Shown here: positions 22,920 through 33,973 of the stretch, piece by piece | Position numbering within the stretch: position 1 is the stretch's first letter | How the letters are laid out: every line of letters starts with the position of its first letter | Source: Candidatus Didemnitutus mandela | GTDB lineage: Bacteria > Verrucomicrobiota > Verrucomicrobiia > Opitutales > Opitutaceae | DNA: 64,000 nucleotides | Direction of reading: 5' to 3' | Assembly: GCA_002591725.1 (NCBI GenBank) | Contig: NJAL01000002.1 | Location: 62,001 to 126,000, forward strand | The notes under the pieces: generated by a model | Databases searched by the model: none | Told to the model about the DNA's origin: nothing | What the model saw: the letters and a program-made list of their open reading frames with translations, nothing else | Position numbers and translations under genes: made by a program

Positions 22920-24604
22920 AGCCAGCCTAATCAGGGTTCCGAGACCACCGATATCAAAGTTTCCCCACCAGGAGATCGATGCAAGCTCAACTTGGTTAAC
23001 TGGTGCGCCGGACCGGCCAGCTAGATAGTTTTGGCCAACGCCAGCCGGCCGAGGCCGACAACAGCGCTGAGGACGAACAGCTCCAATTCCAAAAGTCGTG
23101 GGTGCGACATAACGAGCCCAAATCTTATCCAACCTTATGGAAAACCTTTGGCTACAGCTTCTCCGCCCGCCAGATTAGAGTTCCTGATAGGGCTATGCAA
23201 AATCCTTCTCACGATCAGTAGCCAGTCGATCCCCCATTTTTTCTTCCCATCTATTCCCATCTACCTACCTTCCTCTTTTCTCTTTTCCACTCTCCGCCAG
23301 AATCGTCGCATCCGCCACGGTCCATATTTCACCGCTGTTCTGCGATCACATGGTTTTACAATACGGTCGCCCAGCAACTGGGCGTAGTCATGGAGCAACG
23401 GCACCTGCGGTTTCGGCGCCGAGTTCCACTCGGCTCCACATAAAGCGGCCGGAAAAGACCCTCAGAGCCGACGATCGACCAATGATATTATTCCTAGCCG
23501 TTCAGCGTGCTCCGCCATTGCTAGAACACAAACCAACCCCGGCCATACCCGATCGCATGCCATGCCATCGCCCACGTCTCGCCTCGATCGAACTAATTGT
23601 TCAGCTGATGCCCAGTCGACAAAGATCGGCTGCATTCCCAGCACCAAAATTCTTTTATTTCCAACCGCAGACAAGACCATATGTCGCACAAAACTTCACC
23701 AGACCGACATGGTCGGATCTTAAATATTCGTTCCACGAGATGAGACACTAGTAAGACGCAACCACTTGACGATTAAAACGATTCGCCCAAAACCAGGCTG
23801 CCGAGATTGGTCGTGATAACCTAGCGCTGGTCGAGGACACGGCGCAAAACACCGATCTGTGTTTTCTAAAAACTGCCCTACGTGTCGGTGGCAAACTGTT
23901 TGTAAACCAGAAACAGATCGGGATTAGTACGATCGGTTGTCATGGTGGCTTTATTCCCAGTTGTTGTAGATCTGACTCCAATATTCCGTCACCCGCTCGC
24001 GAGTTAGCGCGTCTATAGATATAGTATATATTTATCTTTCAGCCAATCGCGAAACTGATCACGCAATTCCACCACGAGAGGAACTCGGTATATTTGTTCC
24101 CAATGTGTCAGCCGATCAAATACGGACTGTGACCGAAACGTCGCGCCAAGTTGCCCAGCGATCGCCGCACGTAATTCGCAGTACTTCCCGCTGTCGGTAG
24201 GAAATTTCCGCCTCGAGCTATGCTGCAGCTGTTGGCCATCCTCGCTCACGCACAGCGTCTCGGAATATTTTGTGGCAAGCTAAACTAGCAGTGTGTTGGT
24301 CTGTATGCCGATTATCGCAGCCGAGCCATGTTTCCCGAAAGCGCGATGGCACGTTCGATCTAAGCCGAGCGTGTAACTAACCTTTTCATAGCTCCAGGAA
24401 AATGTTCCGGTGCGCGCCAGATTGAATCCAGCCTGTTGCATAAGCGTGCGATCGATTTCCCGCTGCGCCTCGTTCCGCTGTTCGGCATGCCAGTCCGAGC
24501 CCATCATGGGGTGCGGAATCTTGGCTGGCACCCATATGGCAACTGAAGAAATCAAAAACACCGGGAAAGGCGATAAGGACAAAAACAAAAACGAACAATT
24601 TCAT
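22920..24604 (-). pseudogene. GH42 beta-galactosidase relic
   Basis: An ancestral ATG may be at 24604, followed by a signal-like hydrophobic start. Fragments follow GH42 order. KIPHPMMGSDWHAEQRNEAQ matches GSDWYPEQW, then QQAGFNLARTGTFSWSYEK, AFGKHGSAAIIGIQT, CVSEDGQQLQHSSRRKFPT, QFRDWLKDKY, TTDRTNPDLFLVYKQFATDT, GVLRRVLDQR, VITTNLGSL, WAMAWHAIGY and IVGSEG. The segment where the acid/base residue (DNE region) should lie is unreadable. Many frameshifts. The gene would have cleaved beta-galactosides. A GH2 relic lies immediately upstream on the same strand, so these were probably one galactan/galactoside operon. Confidence 0.85.
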
Positions 24605-24673
24605 AGGAAAATCCAGGCGATGAACTGACCTTCAAGAAAACCTGATCCAGACGGAATCTTGGGTTCGAGACCT

Positions 24674-26150
24674 TTACAATGATTTTCCCGGATGCGTCGT
24701 GGTTCGCACGACTGCGAGTGCGTAGCCTTGATAAAGCGCAAGATGGTTGTCTGTGTGGACCTCATCAACAGCCATGTCGCCTGTGCCGAGTCCAGCGAGC
24801 GCACCGGTTCTCTCAGCGCGCACCGTGATCAGGGCCACGCTCTGCGGATTCCACAGGACAGCGAAATCGACAACCTCGATGGTAATAAAGCTCAAGTCAT
24901 TCCCAGCCACGAGCGATCCACCAGCACTCGGAATCGCGTGGCCGCATCGGTCGTGCGAAGCGTAATTTTTTCCACTTGTATCCCGTCGAAGCCTTCAGCC
25001 TTAAACTCTTCTGGTAATATAAAAATTAGCACCACCATCTTGAACTCTTAGGCTTTGGTCGTTGGTCACACCGCTTCGTAACGGGAATCGATCTCGACAG
25101 TCAGCGTCTTTCCCTTCCTGTCTGGGGCACGTCCAGAAAAGTAACGTCGGCGCCAGCGGCTATCGGCTATGAAAGTAAGCGACCTTTCTCCTAAGGTGAG
25201 CGGCGGAAGCGAAAAAACAGCGTAGAGTTTCTGCGGAGACCTCAGACGATCTAACGGCATAGGAAAGGGAGAGCCCGCTTTTGTGCCAACCAGTAAAAAT
25301 TCAGGTCGGCACAATAAGCTCCGTGCCACAGCCGCATGTTCGCCTCCTAACATTTTTCGGTTTACCGGAAAGGAAAACGCGTCCAATATCAACATCTCAA
25401 GATACCCTACCGCGCCCCAGACGCCCCAGAAAAATCGTTCACTATGTAAGGAGAATTACAAAGCGTCCAATTGCAAAGAGATTCGGATTGCGACAACTAT
25501 TGAAGCAAATATAATCTATTTTGCAATTTACTTGTGATCATCCTTATTTTGCGCCAAAAGTTAATAATTATAGTAAGCAGCATCGAAGTTTGCAAGTAGC
25601 GGATTCCGCTCTTTCCGCTGGCACGCCGCTAAACGCCGATCGTTACGGGATGTGTTGGATCAATCGGTTTGATTTTGGCCGCGAGTTCGCGGGCGATCCG
25701 GAGGTTGTTCGCGCTGCTACACTCGAACATTTTGCTCCTCGTGCTCCAGAAAATTACGGGTATGTGATTGCGATACGGTCGATCCAGGCTGTGTGGCATC
25801 ACGCTCCCACTACGTTTTAAAGTTGTGACTGTAATAGACAGCGGCTTTTAGCCTTTCCCAACCGTCGACAATCGTGGCTGCCACGAGCAAACCAAATTGG
25901 TTTCACAAATCGATAAATGCATGCGACGGGTTGTGCGCGATGCGCACGGCACTTAGGCTAGCCGCCTTTAAAAGCCCTTCCGGCCGGCCGGCCGATCGAA
26001 GACAGAGGCGTCGAGCAGGCTGTTGTCATGGTTCAGATTTTCTGCCGAACAAGTTTATCTAAGGACCGCTCAATTCGATGCCATGTGCCGCGGGGCAACG
26101 CAAAGCATGCGCATGCCGAATAGCACTTCAACGTCATCGATCCAACGCGG
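24674..26150 (-). pseudogene. GH2 family glycosidase relic (beta-galactosidase-like)
   Basis: Minus-strand fragments. SLSAVRIAHNPSHAFIDL and NQFGLLVAATIVDGWERLK match the [30 protein letters not shown] core, with the acid/base DE lost. Then VIFWSTRSKMFE, corresponding to the WSIGNEIPE region, with the catalytic NE gone. Then LRIARELAAKIKPIDPTHPV, and at the 3' end LSFITIEVVD with GTGDMAVDEVHTDNHLALYQ and YALAVVRTTTHPGK, typical of the C-terminal DUF4982-type beta-sandwich. The 5' third (about 26150-26950) is too degraded to follow. Ends 70 bp before the GH42 relic on the same strand. Confidence 0.72.
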
Positions 26151-27329
26151 ACCAAACTAGATCATAAGTGTGCAAACGATAGGAATTTCGGCGTGTCTTC
26201 ACAAAAAAACACATTGACTCCAAGGTTGGTCCACTTAATGGACTTAAAATTGTTCGTCCAGAGATAGAGCAGAGTGCGACGCCGCCCGGCACGAACTTGT
26301 AACTGACGCCCGCAACATTGATCTGCTTGGTATACTGATATGTACTAAATTTCGTGTAGTCGAACTCACTGTATAGCTCGAGCGTTCTTGTCGCGCCACC
26401 ATTACACCACTTATCGAACACCAGCATCTTCATTGATTTGAAATGCCGTGTTTTCCGAAGTGGAATTCTATACCGTGACGAGTTTCCCCCTGCTGATGAT
26501 CTCTTCCCGTTTTTCTACGGCAAGCAATTTTGCTGCACGACTACCTGGATTTTTGTCGAGAAGCACATAAACATGTTCATATTATCGCATGTTATGGAAC
26601 AATAATCCACTCGAAGCGCTAGTAAAACTAAAGTGCTTTCCCGAAGCCGTTGAGGTCCTACCGGATGTCTCCGAAAAAAACGTCGAGATTTTTGCTAAAT
26701 CACGACCCAGCGCGACATTTGGCTCGTGCAACAGTTTTACAACACCATCCTGCCGCAGCCTTTCTCAGAATAAAAAAGGATCTAGACGCAATTGGACGCT
26801 TCGACGCCGCTCGTCTAAAGTTTCATGCAAAAATCGATTACCGAGTTCGTTCTCCATGCAACAATATTTCCACGTCGGTCTAGTATCTTCGTTCGGTTAA
26901 GCGCTACAAGAAAAGGCAATCCAAAACCGGTCCCGCACCCCAACGTTATCCTCGCCGGCATGAAAAACGGCATACAAGCCGCACATTTGCAAACCTAACA
27001 GCCGCGTGGCCACCTTCCACTCGGATACCACCAGAACCATATAGGGATAAAGAGGCTAAATACTTACTGTTTTTTAATATTTTACCACAATTCTTATACA
27101 ATACAGTTTCATGGTTTAACAGCTAAATAGCCCACCAACTGGGGGAGACCACGCGGCGTGCAGCAAAAGCTGAACCTGGAATTAAGCCGACTCGGCTCTA
27201 TATGCATCGTCAATGCCGAAACCCTCTCCAACTTCGAGCCCCGCTGTTGCGGCGACCCAGCAGTTCATCGCAAAATCCATCGTAGCTATGCGCGATCGGA
27301 CCAACACTCGTAAGCTGGATTTTTATCCG
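26151..27329. other. Decayed DNA, probably including the 5' end of the GH2 relic
   Basis: A GH2 gene would need about 800 bp more upstream. Minus-strand fragments such as GWCCKTVA near 26730 could be the GxGWYRK part of its sugar-binding domain, but this is weak. Nothing else recognised. Confidence 0.3.
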
Positions 27330-28509
27330 TTCTTCTCTTTTTCTGTTGCTGGGACTAGCCCGTATCGCCGGACCTAGCGAACCCGCCGCTCAAACAATGG
27401 AACGAGTCTCGAAGCCTGAGCACACTACGAGTGAAATCCGGATGTCGATCCGCGAAACAATCACGCCTTCTGGCGTCAACCGCTTTGCCGATCACTACGG
27501 CTCAGCCGCCGGAAAACGCATTATCACGGCCTACAATACCTCCATAGAGTGCACACCAGGGATCCTCCGCCACGGGATAACCGAAGGCAACCACCAAAAC
27601 CTTTCGATCAGCATGACGTTCGCCAAACCCGTGCGGTCGGGAAAACACCGCAAACTTCCCAAACTTCTCGAATAGCAATCGCTGATCAGCAAACAGTTTA
27701 AAGAATACGAGAAGCGCGAATGGAAACACGAGCCATACATCGGCGTAACACCAACGCAGATCAACATTTGCTCCGCCCGAAGCTAGCGCGAAAATTGACG
27801 CCTCTGTTCCATTAGTCACAAAAATCGAGAGGAACCTCTCCGTCTCCGCAACGAAGTGCATTGCATTCGCAAGATGCAGCTCAACTACGCCGCAAAGGCC
27901 AAGATCGCGTTTTCCCCATATACCGCAAACTAACAGAGTTGACCAAAGACACCTAAACAGCCACCAGCTCGATGCAGGCCAACCAGCACCGAAGCCTCGT
28001 CTCTGGCTTCCTCGATATGCCAAGCTAGCCAATTTGCGGCTCTATGAAAAAGAGTTTGTCGATTTTCGTGCATAGGTCACACGCGCTGAAAAATCCAAAC
28101 CAAATTACCCCCCTAACACACGCGCATCTTCGCTGCAACCAGTTTCAAACTTCTCAAACCTCGACTCGGTGCCCTCACAGTGCAGGTCGGCAACACGATA
28201 TTCAGCGATTCGCTCGCACCCTTCGCTACAGCCGTTCGGAAGACCGAAAGCTTGCAAGTAATAAAGCTCTCACTGGCCAAAGGACGCGATAGGGAAATTA
28301 CCTTCTTTAAAAGTCGAGACGAAAACGCCCATCTGCATCTTTATCAGCTACTTAAACGACCATTGTGCCGACCGCTAATCCTGGAGTCCGACGTTACGGA
28401 AGCCAACCCCCGAAAGTGCCGAACCGCTCGCTGGTCGTCGCTGGCCCTGCAGGCCTTCAATTATCCAACCCGGCTGCAGCAAAGCCCTTTCCTCCTTGAG
28501 CGCCATTAA
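27330..28509 (+). pseudogene. Relic of an unidentified protein
   Basis: The plus strand reads as a continuous protein with a few shifts: LISKQFKEYEKREWKHEPYI, LNYAAKAKIAFSPYTAN, GALTVQVGNTIFSDSLAPFA with TAVRKTESLQVIKLSLAKGR, FFKSRDENAHLHLYQLLKRP, LALQAFNYPTR. It ends at a TAA at 28507-28509. I do not recognise the family. Codon-level texture suggests a former gene of about 390 codons. The antisense frame at 28032-27502 is a by-product. Confidence 0.35.
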
Positions 28510-28555
28510 ATAGCAAGAAATCTCCACGCTACAAATCAGTTATCCTTATTTATCT

Positions 28556-29080
28556 TTAGACGGATTTATAGCAAATTTCGCAGCATATCCGAGGCCACTT
28601 TTTCGAACAACACGGCGAACTTCTTTGGTCAGTGTCACTGCAGATTGTGATCGGTCCCGCCCATGATAAAGGTCCGCTAGCCTCGCTCTTTAGCGCACAG
28701 ATTAAAAGGGATAAAACGCCCCTTCTCCAGTTTTTTCTCAGGATTGACCATCGAGATAAACGCAACCAGTAAACGCAGAGCCGCGGGATTTTTGCGCGAC
28801 ACCAGATCAATGAAGGTCTTCTCCTGGTGCAACACACCGTGGGATAATCAACTGCCGGTTTTCATCCAAGGCGGGATAACAAAACCTTCGCAAAAAACAG
28901 TCGGGAGACTTTCGCCATCACCCGGAACCAAGGTATAGTAAAAGACTACAGCCCTGATACAATCAAGGGACGCAACCCATCACTCCCGCCACGGATATTC
29001 CGCCATAATCGTAACCGACCAGAGTGGTTTCGTGAAGACTTTCGAAGAAAATTAACGTTCGCGATCTCCTAAATATGAGT
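28556..29080 (-). pseudogene. Alpha/beta-hydrolase relic
   Basis: Fragments in order on the minus strand. TTLVGYDYGGISVAGVMGCV is the nucleophile elbow, normally LVGHSYGGMVVAGVAERVP; here the catalytic Ser is replaced (GYDYGG). Then GDGESLPTVFCEGFVIPPWM, FIDLVSRKNPAALRLLVAF, GRFIPFNLCAKERG and FIMGGTDHN. Several frames are used. The size is about that of the small EstC/salicylate-esterase-like hydrolases (230-260 residues), with the 5' part lost. Confidence 0.6.
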
Positions 29081-30478
29081 ATCCAGGCCAGAACTGGGTT
29101 ATGCGAGATGCACTCGCTAGCCGAGCTTCCTCAGCATCGGGCAATAGAAAGTTGAATCCGTTAGCCGAATCGGTTAGCCGTTAGTAAGGGGTGCAAACTG
29201 CACGAACAAAATTGTGCTCCGAATCTCGGCCGCCGTACGCCGAGCCGACAATGAAGAAGGATCCAAAGCCCAATCGAACAAGTTGCAAGCCAACATTTCA
29301 TGCCGGCAGTTTCGCCTCCGCCAGGAAACTGGCGTAAGCGACTTGCTCCCACTCCACCAATTTGTAGGACTTGGCACCCCACGAGCAGCCACTGCGGCAA
29401 TCGCCTCTACGAAAGCCACGCCGCAAATCGGAGCAGTGCTCGCTGATCAACCGCCGCAAGGCCACCAAGTGCTAACCCAGGTCGGAAATTGTTTAAAGCA
29501 AACCTGGCTCCGGCCGCGCTATCGCTCCGGAAATCCGCTTGGCTTGTTTTGTGCTTGAAAACCGCCGCTTTCGGCGACGCGTACAACGCACAAAGAGCCA
29601 CCGTTTCAACACTAGTCCGGTCCCGTACAGCGAGCGCAGCACCCGAACCTAAATCGCCGCGAAAGGAAGTCGTTGCTCACGAGTCGAAGCCAGCGCAGTG
29701 CCAATCGTTACAACTCTGGATGCGCAGCGGTTTCCGTACATTTGGGACACCCCGAGGAAGTGACCAGTAGTATGTCTTCTGCTTTCGCCATGTGAGTCAA
29801 AAAAAGCTCCGCTATGAGCGATTTTTTGAGAAACGCTGTACCTAAAAACCAAACACGAACTTTCTGACACTTTGCGGTAGCTTTGCTCTTCCGCTTTTTG
29901 GTTAAAGCGTTCCCTGCCTTCATCCCGCGTCCTGTTACGTAAAATTAATTTTACCCCCGTTTCCGGGGAAGCCACGATTGTTTGTTTTGTTATCGTGCCG
30001 TCAAAACCCTCGGCTGGCCCTAGCCGACAACCTCCATAGGGCGACCAATAAAGACAAAGTGGGCCGCAGTCTCTCGCTGGAAGACAGCAGCCGCGCATCT
30101 TGCGCTCGTTACCATAGTACGCATAAATGGGCGCTTTAGAACAGCTAGAAAGAGCGCCGCTTTCATCTGCTCGGGCGCTGAAGAGAAAATGCCGAGAAGT
30201 CTTGCTCGGCCAAACTACGAGTTTCCCGAACGAAAGCGGATATCTTGCTGGTTTACCTCGCCGATGGCCCGGCGGCGACTCTGCAACGTGTGAGCGCGCA
30301 TGTAAGTCATTTCATGGAAACCGACCTCGGACACATCCAACTCGAGACTCTGAAGCCGTTTCCCGATACCTGAGAAACAGGCATCCCCAGGATTCCGAAA
30401 GCGATCGTCATTGAAATCGCCCCCTGCTCTGAACCACTTAGCGCTAGACTACCGCAGCGGGTTTTTGAATAAAACTAC
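29081..30478. other. Decayed DNA upstream of parA
   Basis: No gene named. Just upstream of parA the plus strand reads LLVYLADGPAATLQRVSAHV, HFMETDLGHIQLETLKPFPD and IPRIPKAIVIEIAP (30247-30425), which looks like the tail of a lost gene. It is not clearly RsmG, the usual parA neighbour. Confidence 0.35.
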
Positions 30479-31303
30479 ATGGCCTGCACGGTATTCACCA
30501 TTGCGAATCAAAAAGGAGGCGTCGGGAAAACCACGACTGCTGTGAACCTCGCCGCTGCCTTTGCAGAGTGCAAGATTCATACACTTGTCGTCGATCTCGA
30601 CCCACAGGTCAACGCAACAAGCGCGCTTGGCGTGGAAAAGCAGGAAGGCAAAAGCCTCTATGGCGTGCTACATGGCGAAGGGACCGCTTCCGAAATGCTA
30701 ACACCAACCGAATGGCCGCATCTCGCAATCATCCCGTCCGAAGTCGATCTTGCCGCCATCGAGATCGAGCTGGCCCAACAGGAAAATTGCCTGCTGAAGC
30801 TCCGCAGCGTACTCGAGCCCGTACGCCAGTCCGACAGCTATCGCGCCATCATAATCGACTGTCCGCCTGCCCTGGGCATGCTGTCGATGAACTCGCTTGC
30901 CGCAGCCGATCAGCTGCTCATCGCGCTCCAATGCGAATACATGGCACTCGAGGGGCTCGGCCAGATCCTGAAAGTTGTCGATCGCTTAAAAAACGCCAGC
31001 GTTAGTCCATCGCTCGAGATCGGAGGCATTGTCATGACGATGTTCGATAGCCGAACGAATCTCTCGCGCCAGGTCGTCGATGAGGTAAAGCGACACCTAC
31101 CCGAGAAAATCTTTTCGACGGTTATTCCACGCGCCGTCCGCCTTAGCGAAGCGCCGAGCTTCGGCAAACCGATCTTCGCTTACGACAACTCCAGCCCGGG
31201 TGCAGCCGCCTACCGCAGTCTCGCAAAAGAAGTAATCGCCCGCTTCAATTTGATCGACAAGGCCACCACAAACGAAACGCCAGCACCAGCGCCCGTCGCC
31301 TAA
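30479..31303 (+). CDS. parA: ParA/Soj-type chromosome partitioning ATPase
   Basis: 274 residues, normal for Soj. Deviant Walker A KGGVGKTT at residues 12-19, Walker A' region VVDLDPQVNATSAL, Walker B region IIIDCPPALGML, and the conserved PRAVRLSEAPSFGKPI near the C terminus. With ParB bound to parS it drives origin segregation and affects DnaA. ATG at 30479 is the first in frame. No parB follows: the next 1.8 kb is decayed and has no ParB-like fragment, and I noticed no parS-like 16-mer. Its retention without a visible partner is odd, but parB could be elsewhere. The C-terminal tail (ATTNETPAPAPVA) is non-conserved. Confidence 0.93.
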   Translation: MACTVFTIANQKGGVGKTTTAVNLAAAFAECKIHTLVVDLDPQVNATSALGVEKQEGKSLYGVLHGEGTASEMLTPTEWPHLAIIPSEVDLAAIEIELAQQENCLLKLRSVLEPVRQSDSYRAIIIDCPPALGMLSMNSLAAADQLLIALQCEYMALEGLGQILKVVDRLKNASVSPSLEIGGIVMTMFDSRTNLSRQVVDEVKRHLPEKIFSTVIPRAVRLSEAPSFGKPIFAYDNSSPGAAAYRSLAKEVIARFNLIDKATTNETPAPAPVA

Positions 31304-33091
31304 AAATGCGCCGTCTGCGGATTTCAAGAGTCATTCGCTATCCCGTTGCAGCACTCTTGCAATTCAATGGCTGCTTGTTTGCTTATTGCCAGCTTCAATG
31401 TTTGACACGTTCAACAAATACCGCCGTCCCCTTCTTCGTAGGCCTGCAAAGCAGGCTTCGTTTATCAGGACAACTTTTGCCGTGCGTAGTTTCGTCTCTT
31501 TTTGTTTTTTCACCTAGTCGTCGTCTTTCTGCTGTGGAGCGCAACTTGTTCTGACAATACAGGTATTGACGGCTTCAGTTTTGCTAAAGCATTTACCTGT
31601 CTTCGTCCTGCTGATCGTAGTCCAGTTCATGGTCGATATCAACAAAGATTGCCAAGCTAGGGATAAAATCCGGAACCGGTCTGATCAATCAGTTTCTTCT
31701 TAAAATTCCACATATCGCCTCAGCATTTACCTCTAGACCCCTGTTGTAACGTGCTTTCTGATTCTGCTGCCGCTTTATTGTCATTTTTATGTTTCCGCTC
31801 CTGTATTACGCTCTTGTATTATCATCTGACACTGTGTCATAAAGGCGTAGCGTTTTAATTTCGGTATGCCAACGATAACGATATCTGTGTTAACTCAGCT
31901 CAGTATTATCTATTGCTCCGCCATGTTGAGTTTCTTGTATTCTTGAATAAAGGAGCTTTTCACTTTTTCACTCTGTCCGTGGCTCTCCTATCTGACTCTT
32001 GGTGAAGCAAACATCAGCGCCTGGGCTTGCTTCCGGCCCGGCTTTTCAATATATTTCCAACACCTGTCCTGATTAGATAGATTATATTATATTTCTCGGT
32101 AGCGATCTTCACCATCCGGTTGTACGATTCAAACACAATTCGTTCACGGGCTTGCTGTTCACTCTTTCTTGGTCTTTGTCACTCTGCTCACTGGATAGAT
32201 ACTTTGGCGCCATGGCTTGTGTCTTTTTCTGTGCACTTGTACACTGTACACTGTGGCCGGAGGTTGAGGTTGAACCAATGTCGTCGCTTTCACGCCACGC
32301 CCGCATCTAGCTCATTTCCGCCCGCTATTCCGTAACGTAAATGTTGATGTTCAACGGCAACTTCTTTATCTGGACGCTCACCAAACTATTTTGGATGACA
32401 GCTAATCTGCTGATAGTTTTCGTGGTCTTATTACTATACGCGTGCAAATTTTGTCGCTTGGTTGGTCGAAATAAAAAATATTGTTGATAGTCTTCATGCC
32501 AATGATGGTTAAGCATTTGAAATTTATTTTTTGATCGACACCTTTGAAATGAGCTACATCATTCGCAACGTCAATTTGACTTTCTTCCTCGCTCAGCCCG
32601 ACAGCGCTATGCTCATAACGACCACACGGGGAATTCGAGCTCGATAGCCTCCTGAACTCGATCGGTGCGACGGAAGTCGTCTACTCAGCGCACCAATTGC
32701 ACCTCTGCAACCCGAGCGTAAACGACCTTGTGTTGTTTGTCTTGATGGATGATCGGCTGTGGCATGATTATCCACTTGAATTTCCTCTCGCCGTATTCTC
32801 CGTCTCGCTCGCCTCCTGGGGAATCAGTGTGTAGGGGAATCGAAAGAAGCTACTTCACCCTCACGAAATTTTCCTGGCTGCCGCGGAAGGCTTTTTGCGG
32901 ATCCGAGAGTTTCCCCTTTATCCTTAGCCTTCCCCTTCGTTGTATTGAGCAATAGTTCTCACGAGCACGCTGCTGCACGGCTTTCAGCTTTCGTCCAGCC
33001 TGTGGCTACTCGGTATCACGATTAAACTGGATCACCCTCATCACTTTTTTAATCAAAAACTGAAACAAAATTCCAGCACCATTTCGTTATC
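31304..33091. other. Decayed, T-rich spacer between parA and rnc
   Basis: 1.8 kb without any recognisable family on either strand. The plus strand is richer in T than most of the window and has short direct repeats (TGTACACTGTACACTG near 32237). This is where parB would be expected; no ParB motif is legible. Confidence 0.4.
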
Positions 33092-33805
33092 ATGGGCGAC
33101 ATCAGTGAAAACATTTCCATCTTGCAAACGCGACTAGGTTATGAGTTTCGCTCCTCCAAACACCTGCACGAAGCGCTAACGCATGCCTCCTATCTCCAAG
33201 GCGGAAACGATACGATTTCGCACAACCAGCGCCTCGAATTTCTAGGTGATTCCGTGTTACACTTCGCCCTTACCGACGAGCTCTACCGTATTTACCCACA
33301 GGAACGTGAAGGCGTGCTCAGCCGGCGTCGCGCGGTGCTTTGCAAAGGTGGGTTTCTGAGCCAACTCGCCACCGAGCTCGGCATCGGGAGCAGCCTACTC
33401 CTGAGCAAAAGCGAGCTCGAAGCCAATGGCCGCCGCCGCCCCTCGATTCTCGAAGACGCTCTTGAGGCTGTGGTCGGCGCGATCTACCTCGACAGCGACA
33501 TCGCCACTGTGCAACACATCGTGCTTCGCTGGTATGGCCCGATTGCCGATCGCCTCGCCGCGCTCGAAGGCTCCGAGAACCCCAAAGGTCGCCTGCAAGA
33601 ACTCGTGCAACCCAAATACGGGAACAGTGCTCTTCGCTACGAAGTGATCGAAGCTACCGGCCCACGGCACGCCCGCGAGTACCGCGTCGCCGTTTTTCTG
33701 AACGATCGCAATCTCGGCGAAGGCTGCGGCACATCGAAAAAGTCCGCCGAGGAAAATGCTGCTCGCGCCTCACTCGCCTCCCTTGGTAAGAACGAATTGA
33801 AATAA
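33092..33805 (+). CDS. rnc: Ribonuclease III
   Basis: Double-strand-specific endonuclease for rRNA and mRNA processing, 237 residues. The catalytic domain carries the signature QRLEFLGDSVL with Glu49 and Asp53, and the second acidic pair Asp122 and Glu125 in EDALEAVVGA. A double-stranded RNA-binding domain covers about residues 164-233 (NPKGRLQELVQ to SAEENAARASLASL). All four metal-binding acids are present. ATG at 33092 chosen. It is first of three co-directed genes, rnc-mfd-surA. Confidence 0.96.
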   Translation: MGDISENISILQTRLGYEFRSSKHLHEALTHASYLQGGNDTISHNQRLEFLGDSVLHFALTDELYRIYPQEREGVLSRRRAVLCKGGFLSQLATELGIGSSLLLSKSELEANGRRRPSILEDALEAVVGAIYLDSDIATVQHIVLRWYGPIADRLAALEGSENPKGRLQELVQPKYGNSALRYEVIEATGPRHAREYRVAVFLNDRNLGEGCGTSKKSAEENAARASLASLGKNELK

Positions 33806-33973
33806 TGAGCGTTTGAGAAGCGCCCGCACTTCGGACCAATATCTCGGCCGCTGCCATGAGCAAACACCACTAACCTGACGACACACACCAAACTGACCGG
33901 CATCTGCCCAGCTGCGCAAGCGTTCGCGATCGCAACGCTACTACGACGTCATCACAGCCCCGTATGGCTAGTC

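Noticed and set aside
27502-28032. 176-codon minus-strand frame
   Set aside because: Antisense to a plus-strand relic whose fragments look more like real protein. No family match.
29400-30470. rsmG (gidB) relic upstream of parA
   Set aside because: Position fits, but the readable fragments do not match RsmG motifs.
31304-33091. Degraded parB
   Set aside because: Expected by synteny, but no ParB motif could be read in any frame.
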